Source: Parietichytrium sp. I65-24A
Lineage: Eukaryota; Sar; Bigyra; Thraustochytrida; Thraustochytriidae
Length of the DNA stretch: 64,000 nucleotides
Assembly (NCBI GenBank): GCA_012862575.1
Contig: BLSF01000055.1
Span: 3,698 to 67,697 of the forward strand
Reading direction: 5' to 3'
Positions 19,866 through 29,058 of this stretch are shown piece by piece (the first letter of the stretch is position 1; each line of letters begins with the position of its first letter). The translations under genes were made by a program, and so were the position numbers. Below the pieces are notes generated by a model. That model did no database searches. It saw only the letters and a list, made by a program, of their open reading frames with translations, and was not told the origin of the DNA.

Positions 19866-21743
19866 ATGTCGCAGTTCTTGCAGCCGAGTATTATTTTGCT
19901 GCGCGAAGGCACGGACCAAAGCCAGGGAATCGGTCAGCTGATCAGCAACATCAATGCGTGCCAGGCGGTGGCCGATGTGGTGAAGACGACTCTGGGTCCG
20001 CGCGGAATGGACAAACTCATCTACGAGGGCGCGAAGGCGACGATCAGTAACGACGGCGCGGAGATTTTGAAGTTGCTCGATATTGTTCACCCTGCAGCCA
20101 AGGCGCTGGTTGATATCGCAAAGTCGCAGGACGCGGAGGTTGGCGATGGAACGACGTCGGTGACGCTGATCGCGTGCGAGATTCTCAAGCACAGCAAGGT
20201 GTTCCTCGAGGACGGGGTGCACCCGCAGACGATTATTGCAGGGCTGTCGGAGGCGGCACGGATGGCAGTGGAGCGCTGCAAGGAGCTGCAGAGAGGACCT
20301 GAGGTCATCGGAGCCGATGATGGCAAGCGCGTGATGCTCGAGCGCGTTGCAGGAACGGCGCTCAATTCCAAGCTCATCTGCAGCTACAAGGACTTCTTCG
20401 CACCAATGTGCGTGAACGCGATCAACAAATTGGACCCCAAGGACATCAATCTCAAGATGGTGGGCATCAAGAAGGTGACTGGAGGATCCGTCACCGACTC
20501 AATGCTTGTCGAGGGAGTGGCCTTCAAGAAGACCTTCTCCTACGCAGGCTTTGAGCAGCAGCCTAAGCGCATCGAGAACCCAAAGGTGCTATTGCTCAAT
20601 GTGGAGCTTGAGCTCAAGAGCGAGAAAGAGAACGCCGAGGTCCGCATCGAGGACCCAGCGCTCTACCAGAGCATCGTGGATGCTGAGTGGAAAATCATCT
20701 ATGAAAAGCTTGAAAACTGTATCAAAGCTGGAGCTAATGTCATCCTCTCCAAGCTTCCGATTGGTAAGTTTTTGTTTTGTCGAACTTTTTACAATTGCAA
20801 CGTGCGCGCGGAGGTTTATAAATATCTGATTTGTGTTTGCTGACTGTGTATCTATCTGTTCGTGCGCGTCTATGAAATCAACGCAACAGGTGACCTTGGG
20901 ACGCAGTACTTCTCCGATAGAAACTGCTTCTGCGCCGGACGCGTGCAGGACGAGGACATGATGCGCGTCGCTAGTGCGACCGGAGCTGTCATGCAGTCCA
21001 CTACCAATGATATTCCAAAGGAAGCCGTCGGCACCTGCGAAGTGTTCGAGGAGCGCCAGGTCGGCGCCGAGCGCTTCAACTTCTTCACCGGCTGCCCAGA
21101 GTCGAAGACCGCCACAATCGTTATTCGCGGCGGATCCGACCAGTTTGTGGAGGAGGCGCACAGGAGTCTTCACGACGCCCTTATGGTCGTCAAGAGGTCC
21201 TCAGAGAACCCAAATGTCGTCGCAGGAGGTGGCGCTATCGAGATGGAGCTGTCTAGGTACATTAGAGAACACGCACGCACTATTGAGGGCAAGAAGCAGC
21301 TCATCATGATGTCCTTCGCAAAAGCCCTCGAGGTCATCCCTCGCCAAATTTGTGACAATGCAGGTTTAGATTCCACCGATATTCTCAATCAGCTTCGCCA
21401 AAAGCACTTTCAGGAGCCAGAGGAAGGCCGGTGGTTTGGCGTCGACGTTAACAAGAGTGGAATCTGCGATACTTTCCAAAGCAACGTTTGGGAGCCTGCG
21501 TCCAATAAAATCAACTCTATTGCTTCGGCCGCTGAGGCCGCTGCCCTCGTTCTTTCCGTTGATGAAACTGTGCGCAACCCTCAGTCCGAGCAGGCACAGA
21601 TGGCCTCTCGTGGACAGATGGGACGTGGCAGGGGTGGCGGCGCCCCTATGAGCGCAGCCATGGGCGGTGCAGGTCTCAAGGGTATGGGAGCCAACATGGG
21701 CGGACGCGGAGTGCGCATGATGAAGGGCCGTGGGGGCAAGTAA
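19866..21743 (+). CDS. CCT7: Chaperonin CCT subunit eta (TCP-1 eta)
   Basis: Two exons, 19866-20763 and 20890-21743, giving 583 residues. The start [15 protein letters not shown] is followed by the group II chaperonin ATP-site sequences [11 protein letters not shown] and GDGTTSVT, then [11 protein letters not shown] and the eta-type [11 protein letters not shown], which is created by splicing. The C-terminal 50 residues are a Gly/Met/Arg-rich tail (GRGRGGGAP...), longer than in most eta subunits. CCT is the cytosolic hetero-oligomeric chaperonin that folds actin, tubulin and WD-repeat proteins. Assignment to eta rather than another subunit rests on overall likeness, including the N-terminus. 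Confidence 0.93.
20764..20889 (+). other. Intron (126 bases)
   Basis: Donor GTAAGT at 20764, acceptor CAACAG ending at 20889. It splits a Gly codon after its first base, and removing it restores the continuous chaperonin sequence LPIG-DLGTQ. The intron has an in-frame stop. Confidence 0.93.
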
Positions 21744-22054
21744 AATGTTTCTATTGCATTATCATTTCTTTTGCTCTCAATCTCTTATCTTTCCTTTTTT
21801 TTCTTTCTTTTTCTCTCGCTCTTTCCTTGATTTTATTCTTTGTCTACCTCTATTTCCTCCTCTTCTTTCGTCATGGTGGCGCTCCTCACCTTGCTGTTTC
21901 TCTAGAGTCTACTTCTGCACGAAACTTTCTTTCTTCACCGTACGAATTCAGAATTCAGAATTCACAGTCAGAACATACACCGTCAACGAGTGAGTGTTGG
22001 CCCAGCAACGCACAGTCCTCCGTTACACAGTCAGAACAAAACATGGGTGTCAAG
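21744..22054. other. Convergent 3' region
   Basis: About 310 bases, T-rich with pyrimidine runs just after the CCT7 stop, and a GAATTCAGAATTCAGAATTC repeat near 21943. No gene. Confidence 0.4.
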
Positions 22055-23149
22055 TTATTGCAGGTATTTGCCTAGCGCTATACCAGAGAGCATAATCCAG
22101 CCAATGTGTTTATTGGAGACAAAGCGCTCGTTCAAGTTCAATCTGTCATTCAGGTCCGCGGTTTTTATCTGCCAAGCCATATGCGCAGCCGAGAGCCCGA
22201 TCCCGGCGTGGAATGGAATGCTCTCACCAAGCCCGGCTGCGTGTCCAGCAAGGGTCCACAGCACCACGGTCGTTGCAGCAAAACCTCCAAGCACCACTCT
22301 AGCATTCTCTTCGCCGATCGTAAGGGCGGAGGAGTGAAGTCCCAGAGCCTGGTCGTCCTTTCGGTCCTGGTAAGCATAAATGGTGTCGTACATGAGCGTC
22401 CAAAAAGCCCCGCCGATATACAGGGGCAGCGTCACGCTGAGATCAAGGTCGCCCTGTACCGCGGACCAACCCACAAGAGCGCCCCAATTGAATGTGAGCC
22501 CGAGAACCGCTTGCGGCCACCTAGTGACCCGCTTGGCCAGTGGATACAACGCCACTGGCACCAGCGAAGCAGCGCCCAAACCGATGGTAAACATGTTGAG
22601 CTGCACAAGCACACCAAGCCCAAGCGAGCACTGAAGCCCAAGAAACGCAATCGCTTGCGCAGGCGTTACGCGCCCCGATGCCAGCGGCCTCTGACTGGTC
22701 CTCGACACCTTGCCGTCAATGTCCCGATCCCAAAAGTCATTGATCGTGCACCCAGCTCCTCTCATCACGAACGCGCCAACCGCAAAGAGCCCCATCAGCT
22801 TCGCATCGGGAACCTGGCCGGCGTTCCCAGCCAAAGCAATGCTCCACCACCCTGGGAAGAGCAGCAAGTACGTCCCAATCGGCCTATCCACCCGCGCCAA
22901 TTTCGCGTATGGCAGGACCGCCTCGGGCAAGTACTTGTCCGCCCACGTGCTGTTCTGATCCTTGTACAAGTCCTGCCCACCAGGAACTTTCGCGCACATG
23001 CTGCGTGCTAGCACACCAGCTACGCGATGCCCTGGCCATTCCCGTCTCCCAACGCACATCGCATTCTCCACATGGCTCCGCCGCCAAGCTCTCAAACCGA
23101 GCTGGGTGCATCCCCGACTTGCAAGTGTGCGCTTCAAACCACAAAGCAT
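22055..23149 (-). CDS. COQ2: 4-hydroxybenzoate polyprenyltransferase (ubiquinone synthesis)
   Basis: 364 residues from the ATG at 23149. The first 50 residues are Arg-rich without acidic residues, fitting a mitochondrial targeting peptide. The UbiA fold follows, with about eight membrane segments. Both prenyl-diphosphate/magnesium motifs are present: NDFWDRDID at about 137-145 and DTIYAYQDRKDD at about 255-266. ARVDRPIGTYLLLFPGWW near 85-102 is typical of the COQ2/UbiA branch. The enzyme attaches the polyprenyl tail to 4-hydroxybenzoate in the inner mitochondrial membrane. The long plus-strand frame opposite it is a shadow. Confidence 0.93.
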   Translation of the reverse strand: MLCGLKRTLASRGCTQLGLRAWRRSHVENAMCVGRREWPGHRVAGVLARSMCAKVPGGQDLYKDQNSTWADKYLPEAVLPYAKLARVDRPIGTYLLLFPGWWSIALAGNAGQVPDAKLMGLFAVGAFVMRGAGCTINDFWDRDIDGKVSRTSQRPLASGRVTPAQAIAFLGLQCSLGLGVLVQLNMFTIGLGAASLVPVALYPLAKRVTRWPQAVLGLTFNWGALVGWSAVQGDLDLSVTLPLYIGGAFWTLMYDTIYAYQDRKDDQALGLHSSALTIGEENARVVLGGFAATTVVLWTLAGHAAGLGESIPFHAGIGLSAAHMAWQIKTADLNDRLNLNERFVSNKHIGWIMLSGIALGKYLQ

Positions 23150-24441
23150 TTCCCCTGCTCACAAACTGATCCTATGTTCTATGTTCTATGTCTATCCGCC
23201 CGTCCCTCACTCACAACTGTGCGACTCTGTACACTTGCCGCGAGGTGTACGCGAGGACACTTGGCTAGCCGCGCTGGTAGAGGGACATTGGCAGTAAACA
23301 CAGAACAAAACCTAAGTATCTGAAATACAAACTCATTCTGCAAACATCTAAAATTCTAAATTCTCAAGTCTACAAATGTACAAAAATGTACCACAGAAAC
23401 TGACAGCTGCGCCACACATGCCGCCGAGTGTCGTGAACTCACGTCACTGTGGATCAAGTTTCGTAACAATAGAGTATATTCAACGTCACAATAGCCGCCT
23501 CTGTGACGACATAGTATTAAAGCATCTGTCCAGTTTGTCGGCGTTTTGTTATCCCTTTTGTTAGCACTTCTTATCTATGACCCCGATGGCCTCTAAGACG
23601 GTCTTTAACTCTTGAAAAGCGCGTCACTTGGACACCAATCACGTAACAACTGAGGCATCCGTCTGGTCGCCCGGATTTGGTGGAGAGAGAAGCCAAGGAT
23701 TTCTTTGTTTGTTTGACAGTGAATCACTGTTTCTCTCTCTCTAAAAAAAAAAGTCGAGAGTCTCTGGCCGGAAGAGGTACTCAGAACTTAGTACTCAGTA
23801 CTCAGTACCGGGACGAGGACGGGGGAAGGCGAACCACGGGGAGATATCTGTGCGCGGATAAAGGCTCGCGCGAGCGGACTCAACACTGGTGGACGAACTA
23901 TTTGAGCACGTGATTGATCCACTGATCCACTTTTGATCCACTGATCGACAGAGTGTCGGAGTGCGTGTTGCTCGGAGCAAAGGAAGGAAAGGACGTCGAC
24001 GGAAGACTTTGTCTGTTTGACACGTGGTTGTCTTGCTGCCTGACTCCGTGCGTAGCTGGGTGCGGACATTCGCTGCTCGAGATATATATATATATATATA
24101 TTATATATACTTTGTTATTTGGAAACACTCACGGCGGTCGGGTCTGTGGAGAAAACTCGGCTGGGGTGTCTATCTGTCTGTCCGTGTGCTGCGAGTGTCT
24201 TTGGCAGCTATCGTGTCGCTCTTGCGAAATTGAACGAAGGCTTGGAACGATTCCTGAAGACCCACACTCACGTTTGAATGGTGATCTATTAGAGACCAAG
24301 AAACACTGCGTTGTTTGCTGGTGAATCGCTGGGGTAGAAGCCCGGGCAGATAGGTAGATAGATAGAGAGAAAGAGAGAGAGAGAGAGATACACGCAGCGC
24401 CGGGCTTTGCCTTTCGCTTGCGTTGACCGGCTCGAGTAGTG
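23150..24441. promoter_or_regulatory. Divergent region between COQ2 and the vigilin-like gene
   Basis: About 1.3 kb. It contains a cluster of GTACTCAG units ending in GTACCGGG (about 23777-23812), a (TA)n run at 24081-24110 and a GA tract at about 24365-24390 just ahead of the vigilin start. It probably holds both promoters and a long 5' leader. No separate gene is convincing. Confidence 0.42.
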
Positions 24442-27400
24442 ATGGCAGAGCATTCAGTTAGATCAATCTCTGACCTGAGCGCGCAAAAGGATGAGATCTC
24501 AGATCGCCTGACCCGCCTCGCGGCGGAACAAAAAACTGTCGATGAACGCATCAAGGCTCTCGAACGGCAGATTAGAACGGAACAAAAGAGGCTCAAGGGC
24601 CACACCACCTATGAAATTGTCGACCAAAGACTTCGAGACCTCGAGAAGCGACGCTCGACCGCATCGCTATCTCTCTCGGATGAGAAAGCACTGCTCAAGC
24701 AAATGGACAAGCTCAGAAACGACAGACGTATATTGGATCAAGTGGAAACGCTCAAGCTTCAAATTGAGCAAATTAAACTTCAGAAAGAAGAGCTCATGCG
24801 CAAGGTAATTGGCAGCCGCCTCTTGCGCAAGCAAGTAGACCAGGACATGCAACAACTAGAACTCATCCGCCGGATTTCGCAAAATAAGGGCGGTGTGGTG
24901 ATCACGCCTGATATGATTGTGGAGCGCACGGAACTCATTCCAAAGGAGAGAATCGGTCAGTTCGTCGGGAAAATGGGATCAAATTTAACGAAAATGGAGC
25001 AAACACACTTTGTTTCGGTGGATGTCAGCAACGAGGGGTTTGTCACGGTCACTGGCGTAGAGGAGGATGTGTCTGCAGCCATTGCTTCCATTGCAGAGTT
25101 TTGCGCTGAGGTGATTGACGACCTGCCATTGACTCCGGAACAGCTCAAAATGTTAAAGAGTAATAAAGGTGCCCACCTGAAGAACATTGAAGCTCTGCTC
25201 GACGTGTCTCTTGTTCTCGTCCAAGACAAGTCCGAAAACGGTGGCTTCCTTAAAATGCGCGGCGTGCCGCACGCAATCAACCGTGTTAAAGGCGCGATTG
25301 CAGAGATTGCAGCAGAAACGAGTTACGTAGATGTCGCACCAAACGGCAAGTTTATGAAGACCTTATTTGCCAATGGTGGCGCCGAGCTGCATGCAATCGA
25401 AAAAGTATACGGCGTGGGCCTGCACATTGACCGCGCAGCAGGCAAGGTCAGCATCACTGGTTCCAATAAGCAGGTCGAATCCGCTGCGAAAAAGCTCCAA
25501 GATATGTCAATTGATTGCGAAGATGAGGTCCTGGAGATTGAACTCGAAGATCCGGAAGTAGTGTCTGTGATCATCGGAAAGAAAGGTTCCACTGTGCGGC
25601 AGATCCAGAGCGATACTGGCGTCAACATCAATATCCGAAAGCCCGAGGACGGCGACCCTTCGAGCAAAGCCGTGCTTGTGCTACGCGCCCCTCGAGCAAA
25701 GCTGGAGGCTGGAAAGCAGGCCGTGAACAAAATCATGGAAGCTTTTACCCGAGAAAACCTAACCCTTCGCTTCCCAGAAATATACCACAGCGCGCTGTAC
25801 GGGCAAGGGGGCTCCGTGATCCGTCGCATCCAGGAGGAGAGCGGGGCAAGCATCACCTTACAGCGTCGCGAGGCAAGGAGCGACGGGGTTATTAACGTCC
25901 TCATCCGTGGACCAGAAACTAACGTTAGGAAAGCTGCACTCGAGTTGCAATCCATTATCGACTCTCAGGCTAGCATTGAGATCCCAATTCCCGAGGAAGC
26001 AAAGCCTGCCCTCATCGGGCAAAGGGGTTCCGTCATTTCCAAGATGCAGAGAGAGACTGGAGCGAACATCTCCGTGCAAGATTTGAAGGCGGTAGCACGC
26101 GGAACAAAAGAGCAAGTAGATGCAGCCCGCGACCAAATCAAAGCTGCTCTTGACCGATTCTATCGCGAAAATAGGGTCCTGCTTGTGCTCTCAACGGCAA
26201 TTGGCACGCTCATTGGCAAGGGTGGCTCCACCCTGCGCAAAATTAGAGAGAGTTCCGGCGCCCAAATAGATGTCTCGATGGCCGGAGACACAAACACCAA
26301 CTCTGAAACTTCAAGTCAAAGGTCCGGCTCATCAAGCGGCCACGGAGCTGGCAATCATTCTCCAGGAAATCGATCATCTCCTCCAGCAGACAAATATGGC
26401 ACGATTGTGCCTGTCTGCTCAGTCCGTATCCGTGGCGAAGAGCGAGCATTGGATGCTGCTGTTCGCGAAATCACCGCGCTGATGGAGGATAGCCTTGTTC
26501 CCGAGGTGAACAGATTTGACTACCGTGAACTTTCCGTGCCTATTCCATCCAGTGAGGCGACCCGGAAATTGGTTGGCAAGAGCGGAGAAACGATTCGGGG
26601 TATCGAAGCGAATCTCAACGTGCGCATTACAGTCGAGCGGGATAGCGCCAGGGTTGTCATTCGCGGTAAGGCAGGGAACGACATCCTTTGCGCCAGAGAC
26701 ACCGTTCGAGATCTGCTTGAATCTGGCGTGTATGTGAAAAAGACTATGGCGATTGAAGCCGACTCACCGCTTTTATCTCTAGGCAGAGATGCTCTCGCGC
26801 AAAAGCGAATCCAAGAGGAGAGCGGGGCAACTATTCTGGCCAACTTCGAAGAGGGTGTCCCAATCGAACTTACTCTGGAAGGGACAGCAAGTGCAGTGCG
26901 CGCAGCAGATGAGATAATATCCGACCTCACGAAAGGTTACGAGAGGGATATGATCAAAGTCACTCCTGAGCAGTCCTCTGCTCTGTCGAGTTCAAGTCGA
27001 ACGAATCTGGACCGCTTAGAAGCAGCGTTCGGAATTCACATCACCATCGATGAGCAAAGGCATGTGTTGAGGATTTCCGGAGAGCCAAAGAACATCGCAC
27101 GTGGAAAGACCGAGATTTTGAGGCTCTTGCGATTCTTCTTCCCCGAACAGGTAAAAAACATACAGCTACCATCCTCCGCCATTCTTCCCACAATAATTGG
27201 AAAGAAAGGCTCCACCATTAGAAAGATTCAGCAGGATCATGAGGTCAGCATAAGCATCGATCGAGAGATCAACGCGGTTGACATTATTGGCTCTTCCGCT
27301 TCGTCGGTGCTTGCCGCCACCCGAGCTGTTCAAGAGATCGTTGACCTTTGGAACAAGGAGAATGTGTCGATCAGCATACCATATGAAGCTATCCCGTATA

Positions 27401-28677
27401 TCATTGGAAAGAAGGGCTCTGTTATTCAAAATATCAAACAGCAAAGCGGGGTCCAATCTGTTGACGTGGATCGCGACAACTTAAAAGTGCGGCTCAAAGG
27501 TGATCCTGACGCTATCTTGAAGGCACTTGCAATGGTAAATGACCTTGTGGAGAAATTTGAGCGTGAGAATGGAGCCATGTCAATACCGCCCGAGTTCGTC
27601 TCATTCGTTATTGGAAACAAGGGTGAGAGAATACGCGCGTTACAAGTCCAGACTGGCACGTCCATTCGAATTGGAAAGGACAACAATATGGTGTATATCC
27701 AAGGCCCTGAGTCCTGCATTGCTGCTGCAAAGTCCGAGCTCACGACTCTTATCGCAGAGCAACTGATAGTTCAGGAAAGCAGAGAGCGGAAACAAACTGA
27801 GCGCCGAGCAGCGAGAGAAGCCAGTGCCCGTCCAAGGCAAGAGCCACAACCAACCGCAGGTGATGCGCCGGCGATCAATTTGAATCAGCCTGCCGCTTCG
27901 TATGCGGAGAGGGATTCGATGGGCGTACACTTCAACGTTGGCGACGCGCTCAAGAGAGACGTAAACGAGTCTTCTTTCAACTATTTACCATCGCTCACTC
28001 TCGGTGTGCCAGTGGAACTTGACACGACACGACTTCGTCAAGAAGCTTACTTTCAGCCTCGCCCGAAACCACACGTCAGTGTTACTCACGACGAGCAAAC
28101 TTATCCTTCTCCCCAGCAACCTATTCTCACGGGCACTGACGTTATGGGTATCTTGCTAGGTCAGTCAACTTCGCAAGACATCTCGTCTGCAGGTCAGACA
28201 CTTTACGGTTCGAGCCCGCCAGTTGCACCGCAGCCATATCCACTTCCCCAAGTGCAAATGTCCACTCCCGCAACCTTTCCACCAGCAGACTCCGTCAGCG
28301 CTCTTCCAAGCCTCTCCGGGGAGAATTTCGACTCTCTTTTGAGCGCTCAGCATCGCTCGAGCCAAACCACGAGCGGATATGAAACCGGGACGTCGGCGCA
28401 ACCGCAGCCTTTTGCACTGGATCAGTCAACATTTTCGTATGGCGGTCTTGGCAGCGGGGCGGACCTTTCAAAGGAACTGTTGTTCCATTCACCCCTCGGT
28501 AGTAGCACAATCGACAGTTTTCACACGACCACCACTAACGCGCCAGGACATCGAGATGTATACAATGAGAAGCCCCAGGGTCCACGCACCGGAGCCAATA
28601 GCGCAAGAACAAGCTCTTCTGGCGCGAACGGTTCCTACTATACTGGAGAAGGCGGGTACACAATTCGGCTCTCTTGA
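24442..28677 (+). CDS. Vigilin-like protein with 13 KH modules and a BFR1-like coiled coil
   Basis: 1,411 residues from the ATG at 24442. Residues 5-150 are a coiled coil with LSLSDEKALLKQMDKL, a pattern typical of BFR1-family proteins. From about residue 165 to 1110 I count 13 KH modules. Nine keep a GxxG loop (GKMG, GKKG, GQGG, GQRG, GKGG, GKSG, GKKG, GKKG, GNKG) and four are degenerate. The module near residue 590 carries a Ser/Gly/Asn-rich insert in its variable loop. The last 300 residues are Pro/Gln/Ser-rich and disordered. Vigilin/Scp160 proteins bind RNA on ER-bound polysomes. In yeast Scp160 works with the separate protein Bfr1, so the N-terminus here may be a natural fusion. No intron is seen across 4.2 kb. 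Confidence 0.88.
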   Translation: MAEHSVRSISDLSAQKDEISDRLTRLAAEQKTVDERIKALERQIRTEQKRLKGHTTYEIVDQRLRDLEKRRSTASLSLSDEKALLKQMDKLRNDRRILDQVETLKLQIEQIKLQKEELMRKVIGSRLLRKQVDQDMQQLELIRRISQNKGGVVITPDMIVERTELIPKERIGQFVGKMGSNLTKMEQTHFVSVDVSNEGFVTVTGVEEDVSAAIASIAEFCAEVIDDLPLTPEQLKMLKSNKGAHLKNIEALLDVSLVLVQDKSENGGFLKMRGVPHAINRVKGAIAEIAAETSYVDVAPNGKFMKTLFANGGAELHAIEKVYGVGLHIDRAAGKVSITGSNKQVESAAKKLQDMSIDCEDEVLEIELEDPEVVSVIIGKKGSTVRQIQSDTGVNINIRKPEDGDPSSKAVLVLRAPRAKLEAGKQAVNKIMEAFTRENLTLRFPEIYHSALYGQGGSVIRRIQEESGASITLQRREARSDGVINVLIRGPETNVRKAALELQSIIDSQASIEIPIPEEAKPALIGQRGSVISKMQRETGANISVQDLKAVARGTKEQVDAARDQIKAALDRFYRENRVLLVLSTAIGTLIGKGGSTLRKIRESSGAQIDVSMAGDTNTNSETSSQRSGSSSGHGAGNHSPGNRSSPPADKYGTIVPVCSVRIRGEERALDAAVREITALMEDSLVPEVNRFDYRELSVPIPSSEATRKLVGKSGETIRGIEANLNVRITVERDSARVVIRGKAGNDILCARDTVRDLLESGVYVKKTMAIEADSPLLSLGRDALAQKRIQEESGATILANFEEGVPIELTLEGTASAVRAADEIISDLTKGYERDMIKVTPEQSSALSSSSRTNLDRLEAAFGIHITIDEQRHVLRISGEPKNIARGKTEILRLLRFFFPEQVKNIQLPSSAILPTIIGKKGSTIRKIQQDHEVSISIDREINAVDIIGSSASSVLAATRAVQEIVDLWNKENVSISIPYEAIPYIIGKKGSVIQNIKQQSGVQSVDVDRDNLKVRLKGDPDAILKALAMVNDLVEKFERENGAMSIPPEFVSFVIGNKGERIRALQVQTGTSIRIGKDNNMVYIQGPESCIAAAKSELTTLIAEQLIVQESRERKQTERRAAREASARPRQEPQPTAGDAPAINLNQPAASYAERDSMGVHFNVGDALKRDVNESSFNYLPSLTLGVPVELDTTRLRQEAYFQPRPKPHVSVTHDEQTYPSPQQPILTGTDVMGILLGQSTSQDISSAGQTLYGSSPPVAPQPYPLPQVQMSTPATFPPADSVSALPSLSGENFDSLLSAQHRSSQTTSGYETGTSAQPQPFALDQSTFSYGGLGSGADLSKELLFHSPLGSSTIDSFHTTTTNAPGHRDVYNEKPQGPRTGANSARTSSSGANGSYYTGEGGYTIRLS

Positions 28678-29058
28678 TTGCGCAGCAAAAGTAGTGGTGA
28701 AATGCAAATTTCGAATGCTTCGAGCGTCGACCTTCGTTGCATTGGCTACTCTCTATTCTTTAAACTCGTCAGCTATGGAATAAAAATGGAATCATTTTTT
28801 AGAAAAAGAAAACCACCAACGAAAGCTTGACGGGTACTTCTGGAGGAAACAACTACATCCACGGACTCAGTTCGTTCCGAGTAAAGAGAGACCGGCGAAG
28901 ATGCTGGTTTGCCTTTCATCTAATTCAAACTTGCTGTAAAGAATGGTGTGCACGGAAATGCATACTTTTTGTGTTCAAATAAATCATAATATTGTCAAAA
29001 AGGCTCAGGAAAGAAATGGGCTACAGTGTTTCTGAAAACCTAGACCCTCCCAATCCGA
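28678..29058. other. Convergent intergenic region
   Basis: About 380 A/T-rich bases with AATAAA-like signals (about 28781 and 28978). Probably the 3' ends of both large genes; no coding signal. Confidence 0.4.

Noticed and set aside
22106-23011. 301-codon plus-strand frame
   Set aside because: It is antisense to COQ2; no recognisable features.
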